In this document: in pieces, positions 7,323 to 15,384 of the stretch
Layout of the letters: the number at the start of each line of letters is the position of its first letter
Numbering within the stretch: the first letter of the stretch is position 1
Source of the DNA: Lachnospiraceae bacterium
Lineage (GTDB): Bacteria > Bacillota_A > Clostridia > Lachnospirales > Lachnospiraceae
Reading direction: 5' to 3'
Length of the DNA stretch: 22,473 bases
Assembly (NCBI GenBank): GCA_017620345.1
Contig: JAFZQP010000124.1
Span: forward strand, 1 to 22,473
Notes under the pieces: generated by a model
Told to the model about the DNA's origin: nothing
The model's database searches: none
The model's input: only the letters and a program-made list of their open reading frames with translations
Position numbers and translations under genes: made by a program

Positions 7323-7842
7323 ATTTTGTATCCGCCCGCAGATTTTCAGCCATTTGCCGGGCTCTTTTTTCAAATCCGGCCTCATCGGAAAATACCTTTA
7401 CCGAAACACTTGTTCCTGCGGCTGCAAATACTTTATCAAGATGTTCTTTAACCCCTGCGGCATCTTTTTCATTATAGGCGATAAGATCTCCGGATGCATA
7501 ACATATGACCGGGACAAAAAAGGTCCTCTCCTGCGTTGTAAGTATATTTTCATATAACGCCGGAAGCTGTCCGGCTGCATCGGATAACCTTAAATACAAC
7601 TCTTCGCCAAGAGATCTGAAGCGCGCAAGCATGATAACGCCCACAAGTGATTTGCTTGCGGGAAGAAGTGCAAGTACCGCAAATACGGACCACAGGCTTT
7701 TCTTTGTTCCGAGAGTCAGGAACCCTATAAGAAAAATACCGAAAGCCATCGCGAACATGACAAGTGTCTTTACGATCTCAAATATCGTCTGTTTCCTTAT
7801 ATATCCGTATGTACCTTTAAGTTCCCTGTTAACATACTTCAT
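7282..7842 (-). CDS. Conserved-looking membrane protein of unknown function
   Basis: I do not recognise a named family. The 186-residue protein has a basic N-terminal cytoplasmic stretch and two predicted membrane helices (about 23-45 and 50-73). A soluble C-terminal domain of about 110 residues has mixed alpha/beta character (FFVPVICYASGDLIAYNEKD, then KEHLDKVFAAAG and SVSVKVFSDEAGFEKRA). No catalytic motif stands out. The ATG is preceded by GGGAGA six bases away and overlaps the end of the HAD gene by 14 bases. The stop TGA overlaps the likely true start of the RluA-family gene. It is clearly expressed as part of this operon; the context gives no firm functional hint. Confidence 0.85.
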   Translation of the reverse strand: MKYVNRELKGTYGYIRKQTIFEIVKTLVMFAMAFGIFLIGFLTLGTKKSLWSVFAVLALLPASKSLVGVIMLARFRSLGEELYLRLSDAAGQLPALYENILTTQERTFFVPVICYASGDLIAYNEKDAAGVKEHLDKVFAAAGTSVSVKVFSDEAGFEKRARQMAENLRADTKYESVFNTIKAVSL

Positions 7843-8497
7843 CGGTTATCTCCCTGTAGGATGTGATGTTATGATCAGCTTTACTGCACTTGTCTTCCCA
7901 CTGGTATGCTGAATACTCATCATAGATCGTTACGACGGTCATCCCGGCATTTTTTCCGGCTATTATCCCGTTACACAGATCTTCAAAAACAAGACATCTT
8001 TCCGGCTTGACGTCGAGTGCTTTTGCGCAGTTAAGATACACATCAGGCGCCGGTTTTCCCGCTCCGCATTCATCTCCCGTAAGAATGATATCGAAATAGT
8101 CTCTCAGGCCGTTCTTTTCAAGCGTTGCATTGCACAATACTTTTGAATTGCTTGTTGCGACTCCCAGCTTACACCCTTTCCGTTTGAGATGTTCAAGGAA
8201 CTGTCTGATATTCTCCTTCGGAGTAACATCATTCACATAATGGTCATAAGCCATCTTGTTCCAGTCATCCATCAGCTGCTCGACGCTTATCCATGGCATG
8301 TAATGGTCATGTGTATACTGTGCGGTCTCATAGAAACTTAGGCCTTCTATCTCGCGCTGATACTGATCCGGGAATCCAAGATCAAATCTTGAAAAATAAT
8401 CGATGTCTATCTGTTTCCATATCCACATTGAATCAACTATCGTACCGTCAAGATCGAACAGTACGGCATCAATACCGTCAAGGATCTCTTTCCACAT
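7829..8497 (-). CDS. HAD-superfamily phosphatase / beta-phosphoglucomutase-like hydrolase
   Basis: A 222-residue haloacid-dehalogenase-type enzyme, acting through a phospho-aspartate. Motif I is DLDGTIVDS with nucleophile Asp15 and general acid/base Asp17. Motif II is Thr115 in ATSNS, motif III is Lys148 in GAGKPAPD, and motif IV is Glu172-Asp173 in FEDL. A helical cap lies between residues 18 and about 95, as in subfamily I phosphatases and phosphoglucomutases. The substrate cannot be told from sequence; sugar phosphates are the commonest for this group. The start overlaps the previous stop by one base (TAATG), and its own 3' end overlaps the membrane-protein gene. Confidence 0.93.
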   Translation of the reverse strand: MWKEILDGIDAVLFDLDGTIVDSMWIWKQIDIDYFSRFDLGFPDQYQREIEGLSFYETAQYTHDHYMPWISVEQLMDDWNKMAYDHYVNDVTPKENIRQFLEHLKRKGCKLGVATSNSKVLCNATLEKNGLRDYFDIILTGDECGAGKPAPDVYLNCAKALDVKPERCLVFEDLCNGIIAGKNAGMTVVTIYDEYSAYQWEDKCSKADHNITSYREITDEVC

Positions 8498-9891
8498 TAC
8501 TTGTATATCCAGCCCTTCTCATAAAAATTTTTAAGCTTTTTTCCGTCATAGTTTGCAAAACCAAGCGGATGATGATCTACACATACAAGCACATATCCTT
8601 TTTTCAGATCATATAACGTGTCTGTGCCTGTAAGCGTCTCGCCCTTCAGATACTTTATCACGCAGGGATCATCCGCACGAAGATCCAGTACATTTGTAAA
8701 ATCATCTGCTTTTAGCGTAAGTGCAAATGCAGTATGCGCTGTAAACTTTCCGGATCTGTTAAGGCTTCCGAAGCATGTTCCTGTCCTTACATAGCGGATG
8801 TTTCCACGGTATAATCCGGCAAATCCGTCCGGAAGCATGAATATGAGCCCGTCCTTTGTGCTGATGAACTGTCTTTTTAATATATGCTGCGCCAACCCTT
8901 CGGAAAAGAATGAGGCAAATTCTTCTGCCTGTTGCGGAAAAGAAGTAAACGTACTCTTATTAAGATCAACCGAATGGGCATCTGCACAGTTACCGCCATG
9001 CTTTTTCATAAGGGCAAGAAAATGGCCTTCACCGCGAAATCTGTGTGGAAATGCGTGTACGCATCCGGCGATCGCATCATTACCGCTGTATCTGTCATAA
9101 GGGCCGCAAAGACCGTCATGTTTGGCAATATCGCATACAGTCATATCTTTATGATGTTCAAGAAAGGATAATATCACCTGTTCATCCTCGATATCGGAAA
9201 ATGTACAGGTTGAATACAGCAGCGTTCCGTCTTTCTTAAGCATCTTATATGCGCACTCAAGAAGACTTTTTTGTATATCACGATATGCTTCGGGGCCCTT
9301 TAGTTCATATGAAGTGATAAGCCCGGGATCCTTGCGGAACATCCCTTTGCCCGAGCACGGAGCATCTACCAGTATCTTATCAAATGTTTCGGGATAGATC
9401 GTACAGAGCTTTTCGGGGTCTTCACACATCACCGAATGATTTGCCATCCCGAACAGATCAAGGTTCTTAACAAGCGGTATCGTTCTGGAGAAACTGATAT
9501 CGTTGGATAACAGCAATCCGATCCCGGATATTGAAATCTGAGTCGATTTGCCGCCGGGGGCCGCACACAGATCGAGTACGATATCATCAGCCCCGTATGA
9601 AAACATTTCTGCCGGAAGCATTGCGGATGCCTCCTGCAGATAATAGAGCCCTGCATAATAATACGGATGTTTCGACCAAGCATCCGTATCATTGATATAA
9701 TATCCGTTCGATATAAATGGGATCTTTTCGATATAATAAGGCGCCGTATCCTCAAATTCAGAAAGCGTGATCTTCGAAGTATTGACCCTCAGTGCGCTTA
9801 CAGCTTTATTGTCATATGTTGCAATAAACTGTTCATATTCACTTCCAAGGAGCCGTTGCATAGAGTCCTTGAATGAAACAGGTAATTCCAT
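8497..9891 (-). CDS. RsmF/NOL1-NOP2-Sun family RNA m5C methyltransferase
   Basis: It methylates cytosine C5 in RNA, probably 16S rRNA as for RsmF, using S-adenosylmethionine. The 464-residue protein has the SAM loop LCAAPGGKSTQ at 108-118. Motif IV is DAPCSGKGMF at 176-185, with Cys179, and motif VI is YSTCTF at 226-231, with Cys229. These two are the paired cysteines used for catalysis and release. The C-terminal 170 residues resemble the RsmF C-terminal/PUA-like extension (LKADDFTNVLDLRADDP, then YLKGETL). The start lies one base after the pepD stop. Target base and position are inferred from the family only. Confidence 0.93.
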   Translation of the reverse strand: MELPVSFKDSMQRLLGSEYEQFIATYDNKAVSALRVNTSKITLSEFEDTAPYYIEKIPFISNGYYINDTDAWSKHPYYYAGLYYLQEASAMLPAEMFSYGADDIVLDLCAAPGGKSTQISISGIGLLLSNDISFSRTIPLVKNLDLFGMANHSVMCEDPEKLCTIYPETFDKILVDAPCSGKGMFRKDPGLITSYELKGPEAYRDIQKSLLECAYKMLKKDGTLLYSTCTFSDIEDEQVILSFLEHHKDMTVCDIAKHDGLCGPYDRYSGNDAIAGCVHAFPHRFRGEGHFLALMKKHGGNCADAHSVDLNKSTFTSFPQQAEEFASFFSEGLAQHILKRQFISTKDGLIFMLPDGFAGLYRGNIRYVRTGTCFGSLNRSGKFTAHTAFALTLKADDFTNVLDLRADDPCVIKYLKGETLTGTDTLYDLKKGYVLVCVDHHPLGFANYDGKKLKNFYEKGWIYK

Positions 9892-9892
9892 A

Positions 9893-11335
9893 TCAGATAC
9901 TCTTCAGGATCTCAAGCAGATATTCATAAACAGACGCGGCACTTGAGATCGACAAACGCTCCTTTGGTGTATGTATGTTCATGATATCCGGTCCGAATGA
10001 GATAATATCAACACCTTCTATCTTCTTAAAGAATACACCGCATTCGAGGCCGGCATGAAATCCGCGAAGTCTCGGATTTTTACCGTACATATTCTGATAT
10101 ACCTCAAATGCGATATCCCTAAGCTTGGACTCAGGCTGATATTCCCAAGCGGGATAATCATATTCTTCGGTATACTTGCCGCCTGCGCTTTCAACAAGGT
10201 ATTCGATCTTATCGGCAAGAGCGTCCTTCTCGGACTCGGCAAGACTTCTCATGTTCGTGATCAATACAAATTCCGTATCCCCCAGCTTCATGATCCCGCT
10301 GTTGAGTGAAGTTCTGACAAGCCCTTCATTATTGCGGCTCATCTTTATTATTCCGTCGGGGATCGTATTGAGCATGAATCCTATACGCTTCTTGGAATCG
10401 GGTGTGACGCACATGCATGTGTCAGCATCCTTATTCTCGGCATATATCATCATATTCTCTTCTATGCCTTCAAACTCGTCGCATATTATGTGTGAATATT
10501 TCTCAACAACCGTCTCAAGTGTATCAATATATTTTTCGTCTATTATTATCTCAGCTTTGGCTTCACGACATATCGATGTATCATTGAGTCCTCCGCCGAT
10601 ATACCTTAAAGAGAACGGCATGTTCTTGGTGATCGTATGCAGCATCCTGCCGAGAATGAGGTTGGCATTACCCCTGCCCTTATCTATCTCCATTCCTGAG
10701 TGGCCTCCGGCAAGCCCGCAGACTATTATGTCATATGCTATACCCGACACCTCTTCATATGTAACCGGTACCGAGCATTTGACGCGTTTTCCGCCGGCAC
10801 TGCATGTGAGCAGTTCTCCTGCGATCTCATGATCAAGATTGATAAGGTATCTTCCCTTTAATACTGATGTATCAAATCCAATGGCACCCTTCATACCGTC
10901 CTCTTCATCAACGGTAAACAGAGCCTCTATAGACGGAACATCAAGGGTATCATCCTCAAGTATGCTCAGCATGTATGCAACCGCGATCCCGTCATCTGCG
11001 CCGAGACTGGTTCCCTTAGCATATATTAGATCATCAAGAACACAAAGCTTGAGCGGATCCTTCCCGAAATCATGCTTTGCCTCGTAGTCATAACTCTTTT
11101 CGCAGACCATATCCATGTGACCCTGTAGGATAACATACGGTCTGCCCTCTGTTTCTTTACGTATGAGCACGTTCCCAAGTTCATCCTGCATATGCCAAAG
11201 GCCGTGCTCTTTGGCAAAACGGACCACATATTCGCTGATCCTGTCGCATTTGCCCGACTGTCGCGGTATCTGTGATATCTCCTCAAAATACCGAAATACT
11301 TTTTCGGGTTTTAACTGCGATAATACTCTTTCCAT
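9893..11335 (-). CDS. pepD: Aminoacyl-histidine dipeptidase (PepD-type, M20 metallopeptidase)
   Basis: This cytoplasmic zinc dipeptidase splits Xaa-His and other dipeptides and so recycles peptide amino acids. From the ATG it has 480 residues, the usual PepD size. Metal and catalytic residues are visible: His73 and Asp75 in GHMDMV, Asp115 in LGADDG, the Glu144-Glu145 pair in DEEDGMKGA, and Asp168 in NLDHE. The last metal histidine sits in IHTPKERLS near the end. The lid domain lies between about 185 and 380. A TTG six bases upstream (11341) is also in frame. I prefer the ATG because GGGGG is nine bases from it and only three from the TTG. It follows a hairpin terminator, yet no good promoter is seen in between. 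Confidence 0.95.
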   Translation of the reverse strand: MERVLSQLKPEKVFRYFEEISQIPRQSGKCDRISEYVVRFAKEHGLWHMQDELGNVLIRKETEGRPYVILQGHMDMVCEKSYDYEAKHDFGKDPLKLCVLDDLIYAKGTSLGADDGIAVAYMLSILEDDTLDVPSIEALFTVDEEDGMKGAIGFDTSVLKGRYLINLDHEIAGELLTCSAGGKRVKCSVPVTYEEVSGIAYDIIVCGLAGGHSGMEIDKGRGNANLILGRMLHTITKNMPFSLRYIGGGLNDTSICREAKAEIIIDEKYIDTLETVVEKYSHIICDEFEGIEENMMIYAENKDADTCMCVTPDSKKRIGFMLNTIPDGIIKMSRNNEGLVRTSLNSGIMKLGDTEFVLITNMRSLAESEKDALADKIEYLVESAGGKYTEEYDYPAWEYQPESKLRDIAFEVYQNMYGKNPRLRGFHAGLECGVFFKKIEGVDIISFGPDIMNIHTPKERLSISSAASVYEYLLEILKSI

Positions 11336-11366
11336 TTCCAAAAACCCCCGGATCTATATATAAATC

Positions 11367-11397
11367 AAAAGCGGAACCATCATGCGGTTCCGCTTTT
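11367..11397 (-). terminator. Hairpin terminator containing the stop codon of the upstream gene
   Basis: A perfect 12-base inverted repeat (AAAAGCGGAACC / GGTTCCGCTTTT) with a 7-base loop is followed on the minus strand by GATTTATATA. The 5' arm codes for the last residues of the 203-residue coiled-coil protein, and the TGA stop lies in the loop. It ends the parE-to-coaD-side operon, just before pepD. Confidence 0.8.
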
Positions 11398-11991
11398 ATT
11401 GCCGGACCCCGTCGGATACCCTTCAAGTGCGGCAATATCGTTATCGAGTTCAACCTGCGGATACAGCTGAGATCTGTCCTGAGCAATGATATTCTCACAT
11501 TCTCTGAGTTTGGCGATAAGATCACCATACTTGGCATCCGCCGTTCCTATCGCATGCCCTATTATATCCTGCAAAGTTGCGAGCTGTCCGAACGTGTATT
11601 CCATTGCCGATTGTCTGACATTATTCGCTTCGACCGTTGCCATATCTACGATCTGCTGTGCCTGTTCGGTAGCCTGTTTGACAACTTCTCCGGCCTGGGC
11701 GTATGCCTGTTGCATGATCTCGTTCTCGTCGACCATCCTGACCGTCTCTGCCTGAGCCATGGACAGCATCGCGTCCGCCTTGTCTCTTGCGTCCTGAAGG
11801 ATCCTCTCCTTATTGCTTATGATCTTCTGATACTTCTTGATCTCTTCCGGAGTACGGAGCCGAAGGTCTCTTAACAGTTCATCCATCCGGTCCTTGTCAA
11901 CGATTATGTTTGTGTTTGAAAACGTCTGGTACTTACACTCCGAAATAAACAATTCTATTTCGTCAATTACCTGTTCGATTCTGCTACTCAT
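11380..11991 (-). CDS. Coiled-coil protein of unknown function (DivIVA / ATP-synthase-b-like helices)
   Basis: The 203-residue protein is almost entirely helical. A short N-terminal part (1-45) leads to a long charged, Ala/Gln-rich helix (about 48-172, for example [20 protein letters not shown]) likely to form a coiled coil. A flexible tail rich in Gly and Ser ends the chain. No membrane segment, signal peptide or catalytic motif is visible. Proteins of this look are often labelled ATPase or DivIVA-like through coiled-coil similarity; I would not transfer either function. The start overlaps coaD by four bases (ATGA), so translation is probably coupled. The last codons and the stop form the terminator hairpin, which is unusual. 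Confidence 0.85.
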   Translation of the reverse strand: MSSRIEQVIDEIELFISECKYQTFSNTNIIVDKDRMDELLRDLRLRTPEEIKKYQKIISNKERILQDARDKADAMLSMAQAETVRMVDENEIMQQAYAQAGEVVKQATEQAQQIVDMATVEANNVRQSAMEYTFGQLATLQDIIGHAIGTADAKYGDLIAKLRECENIIAQDRSQLYPQVELDNDIAALEGYPTGSGNKSGTA

Positions 11992-12500
11992 TTACACTCT
12001 CCTGTTTGTTCAATCCCCTTTTTTATTCCAAACTTTTCGTATGTCATTTTTGCAACGACCGGCGGAACAAACTTGCTGATATCTCCGCCGTAACTGGCTA
12101 CTTCTCTGACAGTGGAGCTGGACAGATATGCGTATTTTAAAGAAGTGGTAAGGAATATCGTATCAACGCCACCGTAAAGTACTCTGTTAGTCTGTGCAAG
12201 CTGAAGTTCATAATCAAAATCCGTCACCGCACGAAGTCCCCTGACAATGACACCTGCTTTGTTATTGACCGCAAATTCAACAAGCAGTCCTTCATATGAA
12301 ACAACCCTGACATTATCAAGGCCGGCAAGCACTTCTTTTAATATATTAACACGTTCATCTACAGAAAACAACGGAGTTTTAGCCTTGTTGACGAGTACAC
12401 CCACTATCAGTTCATCAAAAATATCCGCTGCTCTTTCGATGATATCTATATGCCCGTATGTTACCGGATCAAAGCTTCCCGGGTATATCGCCTTGTTCAT
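11988..12500 (-). CDS. coaD: Phosphopantetheine adenylyltransferase
   Basis: CoaD transfers AMP from ATP to 4'-phosphopantetheine to give dephospho-CoA, the penultimate step of coenzyme A synthesis. The 170-residue length is slightly longer than the usual ~160. The nucleotidyltransferase motif TYGH is at 14-17 after [30 protein letters not shown] and the ATP-binding YLSSSTVRE block are also present. The rsmD-coaD pair is common in Firmicutes, which supports the call. The gap to rsmD is 22 bases, and an AGGGAGGATTTAC segment upstream of the ATG supports the start. Confidence 0.97.
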   Translation of the reverse strand: MNKAIYPGSFDPVTYGHIDIIERAADIFDELIVGVLVNKAKTPLFSVDERVNILKEVLAGLDNVRVVSYEGLLVEFAVNNKAGVIVRGLRAVTDFDYELQLAQTNRVLYGGVDTIFLTTSLKYAYLSSSTVREVASYGGDISKFVPPVVAKMTYEKFGIKKGIEQTGECK

Positions 12501-12522
12501 GTAAATCCTCCCTGTAAACTAT

Positions 12523-13077
12523 CTACTGCCTCTGCCTTAAGAATACATGCTTGTTGTTCTTGTACTCTTTGATCCTTGTCACATCAAATCCAAGTGCATC
12601 CGTAAATGAAAAATCAGTCTCGGCAGATGCTTCGACTATGACTATAGCATCTTCATTCAGTATACCCTGTCCGGAAAGAATGTTCAAAACGTTCTTTTCA
12701 TATCCCGAAGCATACGGCGGATCTATAAAGACGATATCATATCCTTTCTTGGGATGAAGGTCATACAGCGCAGTAAAGACATCACGCCCTATCACTTCGG
12801 CCTTATCGGATAATCTAGTTGTTTCAAGGTTCTTTCTGATACAGGCCAGGGCTTCCCTGTCCTTCTCAATAAATGTACATCCCGCGGCTCCTCTTGACAG
12901 TGCCTCAATACCGATACCGCCGCTTCCTGCGAACAGATCAAGAAACGATGCCTGTATCAGTTCCGGAGCAAGAATATTAAAAAGAGTCTCCTTTATCTTG
13001 TCGCTCGTCGGTCTTGTAGTCATACCCTTGGGCGTGACCAGATTAAGTCTTCTCGCGCTTCCGGCGATCACTCTCAT
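12523..13077 (-). CDS. rsmD: 16S rRNA (guanine-966-N2)-methyltransferase
   Basis: RsmD methylates the N2 of guanine 966 (E. coli numbering) of 16S rRNA in the assembled small subunit. The 184-residue protein shows the family start MRVIAGSARRLNLVTPKG and the RPTSDKIKETLFNIL block. The SAM-binding motif DLFAGSGGIGIEALSRGA is at 47-64 and the catalytic DPPY at 117-120. It starts four bases after the parC stop, so it is co-transcribed with the topoisomerase genes. No oddities are seen. Confidence 0.96.
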   Translation of the reverse strand: MRVIAGSARRLNLVTPKGMTTRPTSDKIKETLFNILAPELIQASFLDLFAGSGGIGIEALSRGAAGCTFIEKDREALACIRKNLETTRLSDKAEVIGRDVFTALYDLHPKKGYDIVFIDPPYASGYEKNVLNILSGQGILNEDAIVIVEASAETDFSFTDALGFDVTRIKEYKNNKHVFLRQRQ

Positions 13078-13081
13078 GATA

Positions 13082-15346
13082 TCATCCTCTCAGTTTGCTC
13101 CCCTTTGTATCCCTTCTCGCAGATTTCAGTCTGGATAACAGTATTTGTCTGCTTCCGACCTCAACGGTTGTATCATCCTGATCATAAAGATAATATACAT
13201 TTTCAACGCGATCATTCCCGGTAAGTTTGATCGCTCTGACGCCCACGGCTCCTTTTTTCTTAACAGGTATTTCATCAAGTTCAAACTTGAGGAATACATC
13301 AAATTCAGTCTGTAGAACAATATATTTCTGATCGGTGACAGGAAATACCGTTATCAGTTCATCATCGTCGAGAAGCGATGTGGCTGCCACAGTCCTCTTG
13401 ATAACATCGAATTCGGTACCGTATACCTGCTTGAACATTCCTTTCCGGGTTCCGAACATCAGCTTTTGGAGTACAAGATCCGACATCGGCAGTACATATA
13501 CGATAGATTCGGTATCGGAATTATAATTGCTGACATTATCGATCGGTATTCCCTTATCTCTGAACTTACCGAAAGGAAGATCAGACACTTTGATCGAGTG
13601 CATCACTCCGATTTTGGTAAATACACATATCCTGCTCGTATTAAGACATGTAAAGCTGATCTTGAATTCCTCATCTATAGCATCCCTGTTTCTGTCAAAG
13701 GTCGGAACATCAACTGTCTTGGCATATCCGAAGCGGTCCATGAGGAATACCACTTCCATCTCTTCGGTTTTATTCTCTTCAAATACAACTTCGGCTGCAT
13801 TATCAATGACCGTTCTTCTCTCACGACCGTATGTCTTCCTGATCGAATCAAGTCCTTTAACGATAGTGGCGTCCATTTTGGCAGGTTTGGTAAGGATCTC
13901 TTTGTATTCGTTAATATCTTTCAGTGTCTTTTCATGCTCTGCTATAAGAGCTTCCATTTCAAGCCCTATAAGCTTATACAGACGCATATCAAGTATCGCG
14001 GATGCCTGTTTCTCCGTAAATCTGAGGGATGAGGCGACCTTTTGAGATATCCTTGATTTAAAATTGATCCCTTCGGTTACCCCCTCGATAAGGCACTGTT
14101 TTGCGATCTTTACATCCTTGGAGCCCCTTAATATCTCAATGATGACATCTATTACATCAACTGCCTTGATAAGGCCTTCCTGGATCTCTTTCTTTTCGAG
14201 TTCTCTTGTAAGAAGTGTCCTGTATTTTCTGGTGGCAAGTTCACGCAGGAAATTCACATGATGGGATATTATCGCCCGAAGGCCCAGCACTTCCGGGCGT
14301 CCGTCGCATATCGCCAGCATGTTCACGCCGAACGTATCCTCAAGCCTTGTCTTCTTAAGAAGCATATTACGGACATTTTCAACGTCGGCATCTTTCTTAA
14401 GTTCTATGACTATGCGGATCCCTTCCTTGCTCGACTGGTTGGAGATATCTACAATATCGGTTGTTTTTTTTGCATCTATAAGTGAAACGATATCAAGCAG
14501 GAACTTTGATATGTTGGCTCCGATCATCGTATACGGTATTTCCGTTATAACAAGAGACGGCTTCCCGCCTTTTCCGACCTCAAGTTCGATCTTGCCTCTG
14601 ACCTTGATCTTACCGGTTCCCGATTCATATATCTCGAGAAGTTCATCCTTATTCGTAACTATACCGCCCGTGGGAAAATCAGGTCCGGGCATGATCTCAA
14701 GAAGCTCGGCGGTAGTGATCATCGGATTTTTGATAAACGCCTTCTCAGCTTCAATTACTTCGCTCAGATTATGCGGTGGCATGCTCGTTGCCATTCCGAC
14801 AGCGATACCTTCGGAACCGTTTACAAGAAGGTTGGGAAACCTGCAGGGCAGAACCGCCGGTTCTTTTCCGGTCTCATCATAGTTGGGCATAAAATCAACG
14901 ACATCCTTGTCAAGATCCGAGAGCATCTCTTCCTGTGTGATCTTCTCAAGTCTTGCTTCCGTATATCTCATTGCGGCTGCGCCGTCGCCTTCTATCGATC
15001 CGAAATTGCCGTGACCGTCAACAAGCGCCATGCCTTTTTTGAAATCCTGACTCATGACAACGAGACAGTCATAGATCGAGCTGTCTCCGTGGGGATGATA
15101 TTTACCCATCGTATCCCCTACGATACGCGCACTCTTAAGATGTGGCCTGTCGTAACGGTTATTGAGTTCATACATATCATAAAGCGTTCTTCGCTGAACG
15201 GGCTTCAGTCCGTCCCTTACGTCAGGAAGAGCTCTTGATACTATGACAGACATCGCATAGTCAATATATGACTTCTGCATCACGTCCGAATACTCGGTCT
15301 TGATTATCGTCTCTTCTATTTTTTCAGGTGCTGCTTTTCTTGCCAT
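13082..15346 (-). CDS. parC: Type IIA topoisomerase subunit A, topoisomerase IV-like
   Basis: The 754-residue protein is the DNA breakage-reunion subunit of a type IIA topoisomerase. The active-site tyrosine is Tyr128 in AAMRYTEAR. The quinolone region reads HPHGDSSIYD, so Ser89 and Asp93 (equivalent to GyrA Ser83 and Asp87 of E. coli) have the drug-sensitive identity. The C-terminal domain (about 520-754) is a shortened beta-pinwheel. I cannot find the GyrA-box QRRGGKG that DNA gyrase needs for wrapping, so I call it ParC-like rather than GyrA. It follows parE by 38 bases, the normal order. Many Lachnospiraceae have gyrBA elsewhere plus a second pair; that second pair is what this looks like. 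Confidence 0.88.
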   Translation of the reverse strand: MARKAAPEKIEETIIKTEYSDVMQKSYIDYAMSVIVSRALPDVRDGLKPVQRRTLYDMYELNNRYDRPHLKSARIVGDTMGKYHPHGDSSIYDCLVVMSQDFKKGMALVDGHGNFGSIEGDGAAAMRYTEARLEKITQEEMLSDLDKDVVDFMPNYDETGKEPAVLPCRFPNLLVNGSEGIAVGMATSMPPHNLSEVIEAEKAFIKNPMITTAELLEIMPGPDFPTGGIVTNKDELLEIYESGTGKIKVRGKIELEVGKGGKPSLVITEIPYTMIGANISKFLLDIVSLIDAKKTTDIVDISNQSSKEGIRIVIELKKDADVENVRNMLLKKTRLEDTFGVNMLAICDGRPEVLGLRAIISHHVNFLRELATRKYRTLLTRELEKKEIQEGLIKAVDVIDVIIEILRGSKDVKIAKQCLIEGVTEGINFKSRISQKVASSLRFTEKQASAILDMRLYKLIGLEMEALIAEHEKTLKDINEYKEILTKPAKMDATIVKGLDSIRKTYGRERRTVIDNAAEVVFEENKTEEMEVVFLMDRFGYAKTVDVPTFDRNRDAIDEEFKISFTCLNTSRICVFTKIGVMHSIKVSDLPFGKFRDKGIPIDNVSNYNSDTESIVYVLPMSDLVLQKLMFGTRKGMFKQVYGTEFDVIKRTVAATSLLDDDELITVFPVTDQKYIVLQTEFDVFLKFELDEIPVKKKGAVGVRAIKLTGNDRVENVYYLYDQDDTTVEVGSRQILLSRLKSARRDTKGSKLRG

Positions 15347-15384
15347 TTATTACTCTCTTTCCATTTCCCGGTGGTGACAGCTCA

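Noticed and set aside
10176..10832. Plus-strand open frame of 218 codons opposite pepD
   Set aside because: Ser/Pro/Ile-rich composition and no motif; pepD on the other strand carries all the expected metal-binding residues.
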